A stretch of DNA of 64,000 bases from an uncultured Alphaproteobacteria bacterium (GTDB taxonomy: Bacteria > Pseudomonadota > Alphaproteobacteria > RF32 > CAG-239): NCBI GenBank assembly GCA_944392295.1, contig CALXWE010000003.1:1-64000 (forward strand), written 5' to 3'. The position numbers and the translations under genes were made by a program. Below the pieces are notes generated by a model that was given only the letters and a program-made list of their open reading frames with translations, was not told the DNA's origin and did no database searches. Shown one piece after another: positions 57,083-64,000 of this stretch. How positions within the stretch are numbered: the stretch's first letter is position 1; each line of letters opens with the position of its first letter.

Positions 57083-58312
57083 ATGATAGACGCCAAAACC
57101 ACTTTCAGTATTGCATTACGGGCCATTAAAGCCAACAAGAGCCGCTCCGTATTAACAAGCTTAGGTATAATCATCGGTGTAGCTGCGGTAATTATCATGC
57201 TGGCTATCGGTAACGGTGCCCAGCTTAGCATTCAAGAAGATATGAAAACCATGGGCAGCAACATTTTAACCGTCCGCTCCGGCACATCCACTTCGGGCGG
57301 ACAACGCATGGGTCATGGTACTCAGCCTTCCATGAAAGCCGCCGACGGCGATGCCATACAGGAAAGAATAAAAGAAATTTACTTGGCGGCACCGCTTTTA
57401 AACGATACCGCACAACTAGTGCACGGTAACGCCAACTGGTCAACATCCGTTACCGGCACGGATAATCGTTATTTTCAAATCAAAGAATGGAATTTGGCTT
57501 ACGGACGCTTTTTTAGTGTAACTGATTTAAAAAATGCTGCCAAAGTGGTTATTTTAGGTTCAACCGTAGTCGGTGAATTATTCGGCGACATGGACCCATT
57601 AGGTAAGACCATACGCATTAAAGGTATTCCGTTTACGGTTATCGGCGTGCTGGAAACTCGCGGTCTAAGTTCTAACGGTTCCGATCAAGACGATATTGTC
57701 TATATCCCCTTAAGTACCGCTCAAAAAAAGGTTATCGGCATAGCCTTTCCCGACATGGTAAAATCAATAACGTTACAAGCGGTTGATGCTAAAAGTACCT
57801 ACACGGCAGAAGCTAAAATCCGTACATTGCTGCGGCAACGGCACAATTTAGGTAATCATAAAGAAGACGATTTTGTCATCCGCAACCTAACCCAGATGAT
57901 GGAAATGCGTGAAAATTCCAGCAAAGTTTTAACTATTTTGTTAGGTTCCATTGCCTCCATTTCTCTTTTGGTAGGTGGTATCGGCATCATGAACATTATG
58001 CTCGTTTCCGTGACCGAACGCACTCGCGAAATTGGGATTCGCATGGCCATCGGAGCCAAAAGCTGGGATATCAGACTGCAATTTTTAACCGAAGCCTTGG
58101 TCTTATCTTTAATCGGCGGTTTTATCGGCGTAGTTTGCGGTTTAAGCGGTGTATGGCTGGTATCTCATTTTAGTTCTTTTAAGGCCGTAGTATCATTAAA
58201 TTACATAATTCTACCGTTTTCTTTTTCGGGCATGGTTGGACTGTTTTTTGGGTTTTATCCGGCTTACAAAGCCTCACTTCTTAACCCGATAACCGCTTTG
58301 CGATACGAATAA
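57083..58312 (+). CDS. MacB-like ABC transporter permease
   Basis: This 409-residue permease has four membrane helices: one near residues 20-42 and three in the last 140 residues. Between them lies a large periplasmic domain (the MacB-PCD and FtsX-like regions). RSVLTSLGIIIGVAAVI and the GIMNIMLVSVTERTREIGIR loop are hallmark sequences of the MacB/FtsX class. With the adaptor it should export a peptide, lipid-like molecule or toxin; the substrate is unknown. Confidence 0.94.
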   Translation: MIDAKTTFSIALRAIKANKSRSVLTSLGIIIGVAAVIIMLAIGNGAQLSIQEDMKTMGSNILTVRSGTSTSGGQRMGHGTQPSMKAADGDAIQERIKEIYLAAPLLNDTAQLVHGNANWSTSVTGTDNRYFQIKEWNLAYGRFFSVTDLKNAAKVVILGSTVVGELFGDMDPLGKTIRIKGIPFTVIGVLETRGLSSNGSDQDDIVYIPLSTAQKKVIGIAFPDMVKSITLQAVDAKSTYTAEAKIRTLLRQRHNLGNHKEDDFVIRNLTQMMEMRENSSKVLTILLGSIASISLLVGGIGIMNIMLVSVTERTREIGIRMAIGAKSWDIRLQFLTEALVLSLIGGFIGVVCGLSGVWLVSHFSSFKAVVSLNYIILPFSFSGMVGLFFGFYPAYKASLLNPITALRYE

Positions 58313-58332
58313 GCCTGTTTAGTACAAAATAA

Positions 58333-58360
58333 TTGACAAAATGCATCGAAGGTGTATACT
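58333..58360 (+). promoter_or_regulatory. Promoter of the repeat-protein gene
   Basis: TTGACA (58333-58338) and TATACT (58355-58360) are 16 bases apart, a near-consensus sigma-70 promoter 33 bases before the ATG at 58394. The gene is thus expressed apart from the exporter operon. Confidence 0.75.
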
Positions 58361-58393
58361 GCAAATTACACTAATCATTATTAACATATAACT

Positions 58394-59335
58394 ATGCAAA
58401 AAAATACTAATCTTGTCGGAGACAAAAAGTTTTCCGATAACACTTTTGCGTCAGACCTCATAGCACGAGGCAATCATGACGAAATTATGTCTTACATTCT
58501 TCAACACTCTCTGCTTGGTGCCGAAAAAGCCTTAATCTCCCGCGGTAATCACACCGAGATTATGAGTTACATCGTAAGGTATCGTCTTAGCTTTGCCGAA
58601 CCTGAATTCGTATCTCGAGGCAAGCACACGGAAATTATGGAGTACATTAAAAGATTTGCTCCGTTTTACCCCGAAGCCGAGCTGCGCCTGATAAATCGGC
58701 AAAACGTTGAAGAGCTTAAGCTGTATTTTCGCAGATGTTGGCTAAATTTAAAAGCACAAATTACCTTGCTTAGAACCAACAATCATAAGTGCATTGCGGC
58801 ATACATAAAGGTTTGCGACTTCATGAAATCGGCTGAGACGGCTTTTGTAAAACGCAACAACCACCGAGAAATGTTGTGTTACATAAAGTACCACGAGCTT
58901 TGTGAAGATTCGCAGTTAAAGCTTATTAAGCGCGGTAACCATTCGGAAATTATGGCCTACATTAATCGGTCATATCCCTTTACCGAAAATGCCGAAGTCT
59001 GCCTTGTAAAACGAGGAAATGTAAAAGAAATATCTGCATACATTAACTTGCACGACCTTAAGCATAAGGCGCAAATGGAGTTAATTGCCGGCGGAACATT
59101 TATTTCTTTATACATGCAAAAACACTGCTTTACGCCGATTGCCGAGCTTGCTTTGATACAAAGGGGCAAACACGATGAGATTATGGACTACATCACCAAA
59201 TACCCTTTGGCTTGCGATGCCCAAATAGCTCTTGTCAGACGCAAAGTAAATGAAGAAACGGAAGCATATGCCAGGCTGCATAAGTTCAACCGAGTTGCAC
59301 AAATGCAGTTTGCCAGATTGAGCCGCAAAAATTAA
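58394..59335 (+). CDS. Tandem 25-residue repeat protein (solenoid-like), function unknown
   Basis: This 313-residue protein is almost entirely built of about eleven repeats of 24-27 residues, starting near residue 19. The core reads 'AE-x-x-LI-x-RGNH-x-EIM-x-YI', as in ISRGNHTEIMSYI and IKRGNHSEIMAYI. Less perfect units near 90-120 and 225 keep the spacing. Each unit looks like a short helix pair joined by RGNH, so a curved helical solenoid is likely. There is no signal peptide or membrane helix. The repeats are unlike TPR, ankyrin, HEAT or Sel1 consensus. It has its own promoter and terminator next to a MacAB-like operon. Function is unknown; protein binding is the usual role of such folds. 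Confidence 0.82.
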   Translation: MQKNTNLVGDKKFSDNTFASDLIARGNHDEIMSYILQHSLLGAEKALISRGNHTEIMSYIVRYRLSFAEPEFVSRGKHTEIMEYIKRFAPFYPEAELRLINRQNVEELKLYFRRCWLNLKAQITLLRTNNHKCIAAYIKVCDFMKSAETAFVKRNNHREMLCYIKYHELCEDSQLKLIKRGNHSEIMAYINRSYPFTENAEVCLVKRGNVKEISAYINLHDLKHKAQMELIAGGTFISLYMQKHCFTPIAELALIQRGKHDEIMDYITKYPLACDAQIALVRRKVNEETEAYARLHKFNRVAQMQFARLSRKN

Positions 59336-59341
59336 AGTTAT

Positions 59342-59377
59342 AAAAAAACGCATCGGCTTTAGCCCATGCGTTTTTTT
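59342..59377. terminator. Bidirectional terminator, repeat protein / amidase
   Basis: A stem of AAAAAAACGCAT / ATGCGTTTTTTT, with further pairing inside the loop, lies between convergent genes only 43 nt apart. Confidence 0.85.
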
Positions 59378-59378
59378 A

Positions 59379-60077
59379 TTAATATTTTTCGGCAACCGCC
59401 TTTAATACCGGCAAAAACACTTCATCGGCAACTGTAAAATCCGAAGGATTCGGATTATCTATCAAATGCTTAACATCTTTATCATCCGGCACCAGTTCAC
59501 CTAAATAATGACGGCAAAAAGCCCACTTGGCAGCCATTAAATTACTTACATCATAACCGATACGGCTTAAAAGTTCTGCCTGATTTTGAGCTTGAATATC
59601 AGTTTTGGTTTTATCATCATACCACAGCCCGATACAGTGCCGAGCCAAATAGGCCCACGGAAAACATTTTCCGGGATCTGCCTTGCGAGAAGGTGCAATA
59701 TCCGAATGCCCGACAATGTTTTTTTTGCTTATATGATATTTTTTCATTAAAAATTTACATAGACGTACCAGAGAAAAAATCTGTCGTTTATCATACGGGG
59801 TTTGCCCTAAGCTTAAATTGCAAACTTCAATACCTATGGTATTATTATTTAAGCTCTCCTGATTTTTCCAAAAGCTCTTTCCGGCATGCCAAGCCCTTTT
59901 ATCTACATCAACGAGTTTAATTATCTTACCGTTTAAATCAATAATGTAATGAGCCGAAACCCCAGCCTCTTCAAACGATTTTATAGCCTCTTTAGCACTA
60001 AAAGCACAACAGTGCAGTACTATACCGTCTATGGGTTTTGAACGCTCATCGTAATTTTCAAGCGGATATTTTTGCAT
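59379..60077 (-). CDS. N-acetylmuramoyl-L-alanine amidase (Amidase_2/AmpD-like)
   Basis: This 232-residue zinc amidase cuts the bond between N-acetylmuramic acid and the stem peptide. The zinc His is in GIVLHCCAFS near residue 20, SAHYIIDLNGKI follows, and IGIEVCN and VGHSDIAPSRKADPGKCFPW (His and Asp ligands near 125-135) complete the site. No signal peptide is seen, which fits a cytoplasmic AmpD role in recycling anhydro-muropeptides. The C-terminal 60 residues form a helical region as in the longer AmiD-like class. The start at 60077 has AAAGGAAA upstream. It lies last in deoB-pgeF-amidase. Confidence 0.88.
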   Translation of the reverse strand: MQKYPLENYDERSKPIDGIVLHCCAFSAKEAIKSFEEAGVSAHYIIDLNGKIIKLVDVDKRAWHAGKSFWKNQESLNNNTIGIEVCNLSLGQTPYDKRQIFSLVRLCKFLMKKYHISKKNIVGHSDIAPSRKADPGKCFPWAYLARHCIGLWYDDKTKTDIQAQNQAELLSRIGYDVSNLMAAKWAFCRHYLGELVPDDKDVKHLIDNPNPSDFTVADEVFLPVLKAVAEKY

Positions 60078-60087
60078 TAGATTTCCT

Positions 60088-60849
60088 TTACAAACAAATA
60101 CAAGAATATTGTGTCGGGTAATCAAAAGGTTGTTTAATTAAACCTTGTTTGGTATTTCGCCTAAAACTGAAATAACCATTTCCCTCCTGATAGGTATCTA
60201 TTTTACAATTAACCACGTTATCAATATGCAGCTTTTTAAGTTTATCTTCAAGAAAAGAGCTTAAATCAAATAAAAAATGCTCTTCATCGCTGTTTTTTAA
60301 GAAAAACTTATCAGCCTCGGGAACAGCGGCAAGCACCTCAAGACGCATATCATTTTTAACTTCAAACGAGGCTTGCTGCATACAAGGTCCGATGGCAGCG
60401 GCAATATTTTCAAGTTTGGCTCCTTTTTCAAGCATCAGATTTACCACATTTTCCACCACACCTTTATATGCCCCTCGCCAACCGGCATGAGCCGCCCCTA
60501 TTACCTTATGCTTATAATCGGCCAGCAACACAGGTGCGCAGTCCGCCGTTTTTAAGGCAAGAATAATATTTTCTTTATCGGTAACCACGCCATCGGCAAA
60601 AACCTTAAAATGCTCCGGCTTATCGGCATATGTAACATTAGCCGAAACACCTTGATTCATGGTAAACATATCCGCATATGTCAGCCCGAAATAAGCCGCA
60701 ATAATTTGCCGATTGGTTTGTATATGATTTTTATCATCACCGCTTTTCCAGTTTACGTTAAGTGAGGCATAAACCCCTTCAGACACCCCGCCGTTTCGTC
60801 CGAAAAAGCAGTGCTTTTCTTTGATTAAATTAGGAGCAAAGTAACTCAT
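60088..60849 (-). CDS. pgeF: YfiH/PgeF multicopper-like domain protein
   Basis: This 253-residue protein is of the YfiH/LACC1 family, with roles reported as peptidoglycan editing and as a purine nucleoside phosphorylase/adenosine deaminase. It has [12 protein letters not shown] near residue 13, [20 protein letters not shown] near 100 and [18 protein letters not shown] near 112; His, Cys and His of these motifs bind zinc. [12 protein letters not shown] follows. It overlaps the deoB stop by 4 nt (ATGA). Neighbours on either side fit both proposed roles: deoB for nucleosides, an amidase for peptidoglycan. Confidence 0.93.
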   Translation of the reverse strand: MSYFAPNLIKEKHCFFGRNGGVSEGVYASLNVNWKSGDDKNHIQTNRQIIAAYFGLTYADMFTMNQGVSANVTYADKPEHFKVFADGVVTDKENIILALKTADCAPVLLADYKHKVIGAAHAGWRGAYKGVVENVVNLMLEKGAKLENIAAAIGPCMQQASFEVKNDMRLEVLAAVPEADKFFLKNSDEEHFLFDLSSFLEDKLKKLHIDNVVNCKIDTYQEGNGYFSFRRNTKQGLIKQPFDYPTQYSCICL

Positions 60850-62033
60850 AGAAAGCTCTTTCCGAAAGGCATCGGTTCCAAATTAAAATACTTGGCAATG
60901 GTTTGGGCAATATCGGCATAAGTATCACGTTGACCGATATTTTCCGCTTTAACATCTAATCCGAACATCAAAACCGGCACCTGCTCCCTAGTATGATCGG
61001 TACCTTTATAAGTCGGGTCACAGCCATGATCGGCGGTAATAAACACAATATCGCCTTTTTGTAAAAGGGCGACCAGTTCGGGAAGCCTTGTATCAAAATA
61101 TTCCAGACCTTGGGCATAACCTTTAACGTCTCTTCTATGTCCCCAGGTCATATCAAAATCCACAAAGTTGGTAAAAATTATAGAATTATCGGGAGCGGTT
61201 TTAACTTCGTTTAAGGTTACATTCCAAAGTTCTTCCAATCCGCTGGCCTTAAGAGCTTTGGTAATACCGGAAGTAGCGTAAATATCATTAATTTTTCCAA
61301 CGGCAATCACATTGCCGCCGGCATCTTTAAGCTTGTTAAGCACGGTCGGAGCCGGAGGCATTACCGAATAATCATGCCGATTTTTGGTACGCTTAAACTC
61401 ACCTTTCTTTTCCCCTTCAAAAGGTCTGGCTATAATTCTGGCAATATTATAAGGCTTTACCTCTTCAAAAGCTATTTGGCATAAATCATAAAGTCTATCA
61501 AGACCGAAATATTTTTCATGAGCGGCAATCTGCAATACGCTGTCGGCCGAAGTATAAAAAATCGGCTTACCGGTTTTAATATGTTCTTCACCCAAACGCT
61601 CAATAATCTCCGTTCCCGAAGCAGCAACATTGCCCAAAATTCCTTTAAGATTACCGCGTTTAATAATTTTATCGGTTAATTCTTGAGGAAAGGAAGGATA
61701 ATCTTTTTTAAAATACCCCCAGTCAAACAAAACCGGAACACCTGCCATTTCCCAGTGACCGGACGAAGTATCTTTGCCATGGCTGATTTCCTGCATATGA
61801 CCATATTTGGAGGGAAGATTAAATAAAGCATCACCCTCAACCGTTATATCTTGGTTTGAAGATTCTTTTAAGGCTTTAACAAGCCCTAAGGCTTTTAAGT
61901 TCGGAATTTTTAGTTTGCCGACACTTTGAGCAATATGAGCCAAGGTGTTGGCACCTTCATCACCAAACTTTGCGGCATCCAAAGCACCGCCGATACCAAA
62001 AGAGTCCATCATCAAGATAATAACGCGTTTCAT
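60846..62033 (-). CDS. deoB: Phosphopentomutase
   Basis: DeoB converts ribose-1-phosphate or deoxyribose-1-phosphate to the 5-phosphate. The 395-residue alkaline-phosphatase-fold enzyme has [13 protein letters not shown] near residue 8 with metal-binding Asp, [10 protein letters not shown] with the phosphorylated Thr near 88, and the ending [19 protein letters not shown] (metal ligands near 345). The start at 62033 has AAGGAGA upstream. No phosphorylase gene (deoD, punA) is adjacent, but pgeF overlaps it. Confidence 0.96.
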   Translation of the reverse strand: MKRVIILMMDSFGIGGALDAAKFGDEGANTLAHIAQSVGKLKIPNLKALGLVKALKESSNQDITVEGDALFNLPSKYGHMQEISHGKDTSSGHWEMAGVPVLFDWGYFKKDYPSFPQELTDKIIKRGNLKGILGNVAASGTEIIERLGEEHIKTGKPIFYTSADSVLQIAAHEKYFGLDRLYDLCQIAFEEVKPYNIARIIARPFEGEKKGEFKRTKNRHDYSVMPPAPTVLNKLKDAGGNVIAVGKINDIYATSGITKALKASGLEELWNVTLNEVKTAPDNSIIFTNFVDFDMTWGHRRDVKGYAQGLEYFDTRLPELVALLQKGDIVFITADHGCDPTYKGTDHTREQVPVLMFGLDVKAENIGQRDTYADIAQTIAKYFNLEPMPFGKSFL

Positions 62034-62144
62034 AACTTTTCTCCTTATGCAACATAATATAACAAATAATTTAAAATTATGTTTAACTTTTATAAACAAA
62101 TAGCATTTATATTGCGCTTAAAGTTATTATCGGAGCAATTTTGA

Positions 62145-62822
62145 ATGCAAAAGAGTTGTTTTTTAAGCGGTTTACAATTAGGTATGGCTTTACAAATCGG
62201 CGGAATAGGACCGATATGCCTTTTACTGTTTCAGCTTGCCACCACGGTACCGTTATTTTCCGCTTTAGAGGGAGTCTTGGCGGCTACTTTGGTTGATGCC
62301 CTGTACATCGGCATTTCGGTTATGGGGATTATGAAATTTATCAACAAAGTACATAGTTTTTCCAAAATATTTACTATAACCATAGGACTGGTTTTAATAC
62401 TGTTAGGTATATCGTTTTGTCTTATGGCAGGCTCCTCACATTCTGAAAGTATAAAAAACATTTGGCACTACAATAACATTTTTCTGACCATATTTTGTAT
62501 TAATTTACTAAATCCGATAGCCATTGTTTGTTACACCGGCATTTTTTCGGCAAAAGCGGCAAGTACGTCATTTACCAACAAACAACTTCTTTTTTACGCA
62601 TTAGGCGTTTTAATTGCCGTCCCGCTATTTTTATCATTTGTAGTTTTTCTCGGACACTGGGGAGCAAACTTTTTCCCGCCGTTTATAATATCCGTACTTA
62701 ATTTAATAGTCGGATTGTTTTTAATTTACTGGGGATTAAGTAATGTATTTCCGGTCATACGCACTCGTAAATACAATTATTTTTCCAAACACAAGCTTTT
62801 TAGAAACAACAGTAACATATAA
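62145..62822 (+). CDS. LysE/RhtB-type amino-acid exporter
   Basis: This 225-residue membrane protein has about six helices. The start, LGMALQIGGIGPICLLLFQLA, stands where the LysE family has its GPxxxx motif, and TLVDALYIGISVMG and NPIAIVCYTGIF follow in the family pattern. It probably exports small amino acids or related compounds. GGAG precedes the ATG, and it is transcribed away from deoB. LysE proteins usually have about 205-210 residues; the extra here is a basic C-terminal tail. Confidence 0.85.
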   Translation: MQKSCFLSGLQLGMALQIGGIGPICLLLFQLATTVPLFSALEGVLAATLVDALYIGISVMGIMKFINKVHSFSKIFTITIGLVLILLGISFCLMAGSSHSESIKNIWHYNNIFLTIFCINLLNPIAIVCYTGIFSAKAASTSFTNKQLLFYALGVLIAVPLFLSFVVFLGHWGANFFPPFIISVLNLIVGLFLIYWGLSNVFPVIRTRKYNYFSKHKLFRNNSNI

Positions 62823-62856
62823 AATAAGCCGAGCAAATAATTTTGCTCGGCTTATT
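62823..62856. terminator. Bidirectional terminator, LysE-type gene / glyS
   Basis: A perfect 15-bp stem (AATAAGCCGAGCAAA and complement) with a 4-nt loop lies between convergent genes and has T-rich flanks. Confidence 0.92.
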
Positions 62857-62871
62857 TTTCATTCAAAAGAA

Positions 62872-64000
62872 TTAACTTAAAAAATACTCTCTTAAGTAAT
62901 TCGGTAAATCGTCTATATTAACGCGATGTTGTTCCATAGTATCGCGGTCACGAATAGTAACCGATTGCGGCAACTGTTCCAATGTTTCAAAATCAACCGT
63001 AATACACAACGGGGTTCCTATTTCATCATGACGACGATAGGCCTTACCTATATTGCCGGTATTTTCAAGAGCCACGCGACCGATACCGAGTTTTAAAAGA
63101 TTATTTTTAATTTCGTGACATTTATTCATAATCTCTTCGTTATTTTTCTTTAACGGAATAACAGCAACCTTAATCGGAGCCAGATGCTTTTTAAGTTTTA
63201 AGACAATACGGCTATTGCCCTCACCTAGATCTTCTTCGGTATAAGCCTCAGTCATAACCGCCAACACACCTCTGTCGACACCCATAGATGGTTCAATAAC
63301 AAACGGAATGACCCAGCGATTATGTTCATCATCACGAATGCATAGTTTAGTAGTCGAATCAGGATTTTCATGGCAATGAGCTTCTAATTCGAACTCATCT
63401 TGTCCTTTAGTATGGTTTCCCAAATCATAATCACGACGATTAGCAATACCTTCAAGTTCTTCCATACCGTGCGGGAACTGATATTCAATATCATAGCATG
63501 CCTTAGCATAATGGGCTAAATCTTCCTTAGGAGTTGTATAAATATTCATATGCTCGCGTTTCAAGCCCTGCTCTTCCCACCATTTAATACGAGCTTCTTT
63601 CCACATTTCATGCCATTTTTCATCTTCACCCGGGTATACAAAATACTCCAGCTCGGCCTGTTCAAACTCGCGAACGCGGAAAATAAAGTTACGCGGAGTA
63701 ATTTCATTTCTAAAAGACTTACCAATCTGAGCAATACCGAAAGGTAGTTTTCGGGAAGTAGCATCGACTACGTTTTTAAATTGTGTAAATATAGCCTGAG
63801 CCGTTTCCGGACGCAAATAAGCCAAATTTTCATCACTTTCTACAGGTCCGACCTGAGTTTTAAACATCAAATTAAAAGGTCTGGGCTCGGTAAGCTCGGT
63901 AGAACCGCAGTTCGGACACTTGTTATCTTTCAAGTGATCGGCTCTGAAGCGTCCTTTACATTTTTTACAATCGACCATCGGGTCCGAGAAAGTATCTTCA
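62872..64000 (-). CDS. glyS: Glycyl-tRNA synthetase, single-chain dimeric type (5' end outside window)
   Basis: The window holds the last 375 or so residues; the frame stays open through base 64000, so the start is missing. Visible are a zinc ribbon (CKKCKGRF and CPNCGS), then class II motifs: [37 protein letters not shown] split around motif 2, and [14 protein letters not shown] as motif 3. The anticodon-binding domain ends the protein. This is the alpha-2 GlyRS. Many proteobacteria instead have the unrelated alpha2-beta2 GlyQ/GlyS enzyme, so its presence here is notable. Confidence 0.95.
   Translation of the reverse strand, partial: EDTFSDPMVDCKKCKGRFRADHLKDNKCPNCGSTELTEPRPFNLMFKTQVGPVESDENLAYLRPETAQAIFTQFKNVVDATSRKLPFGIAQIGKSFRNEITPRNFIFRVREFEQAELEYFVYPGEDEKWHEMWKEARIKWWEEQGLKREHMNIYTTPKEDLAHYAKACYDIEYQFPHGMEELEGIANRRDYDLGNHTKGQDEFELEAHCHENPDSTTKLCIRDDEHNRWVIPFVIEPSMGVDRGVLAVMTEAYTEEDLGEGNSRIVLKLKKHLAPIKVAVIPLKKNNEEIMNKCHEIKNNLLKLGIGRVALENTGNIGKAYRRHDEIGTPLCITVDFETLEQLPQSVTIRDRDTMEQHRVNIDDLPNYLREYFLS

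Overview
The window is a dense stretch of an A/T-rich bacterial chromosome, and the evidence points to an alphaproteobacterium. It has a CcrM-type GANTC methyltransferase, the order ppiD | tpiA-secG-pyrG, an alphaproteobacterial elongator tRNA-Met, and lpxA, fmt, rsmB, rlmE, pgpA and ftsY of proteobacterial type. Four pilin-like proteins share a strongly conserved N-terminus (MVEMLGVLAIIGVLSVGA); from memory, proteins like these occur in uncultivated low-GC gut Alphaproteobacteria. I cannot name a species. There is no rRNA, CRISPR array, transposase or prophage. About 63 protein genes and one tRNA fill the window, and no gene-free stretch exceeds about 300 bases.

Layout. 1-7,100: a pilin-like gene, then the str operon on the minus strand (rpsL-rpsG-fusA-tuf) and rpsA. 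7,150-10,430: marC, rpmJ, a small secreted protein, ettA. 10,500-23,280: three more pilin-like genes scattered among housekeeping genes (ftsY-mtaB, pgpA, a YgjP-like peptidase, two cysteine-cluster proteins, dnaB, galE, terC, hemW, fmt). 23,340-28,320: ppiD facing tpiA-secG-pyrG. 28,370-43,250: a surface-glycan locus of eleven genes on the minus strand, including GDP-D-rhamnose synthesis (gmd, rmd), five GT4 modules in three proteins, one GT8 and one GT2 module, a membrane glycosyltransferase with an SMR-type transporter, and a sugar epimerase. 43,390-52,540: lpxA, an rRNA cytosine methyltransferase, two unknown paralogues, rlmE with two Ppx/GppA genes and ccrM, a possible lipoprotein, and a HAD-like protein that lacks its nucleophile. 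52,757-64,000: tRNA-Met, a lipoprotein, a hydrolase, ruvX, a MacAB-like exporter, a 25-residue-repeat protein, deoB-pgeF-amidase, a LysE-type exporter, and a glycyl-tRNA synthetase cut by the window edge.

The most unusual signal is the dispersed pilin-like family (51, 10568, 19231, 21731). Each gene is preceded by the same A-tract/CGGTTTATGATTTCGTTT box, which ends 32-33 nt before the ATG. The mature N-terminus is fixed in protein but varied in synonymous codons, while the C-terminal half diverges around conserved cysteines. In two copies a long imperfect DNA palindrome (about 96 and 134 bp) lies in frame inside the prepilin leader peptide, just before the predicted peptidase cleavage site. 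This resembles the in-frame palindromic elements of Rickettsia. Here, however, the foreign peptide would be removed with the leader, so the mature pilin would be unaffected.

Other points of interest are an uncharacterised solenoid-like repeat protein (58394), an unknown paralogue pair (45612, 46403), a HAD protein without catalytic aspartate (51674), a beta-rich C-terminal module shared by two very different glycosyltransferases, and a deoB-pgeF overlap that suggests nucleoside salvage. All calls come from reading the sequence; no database search was run.
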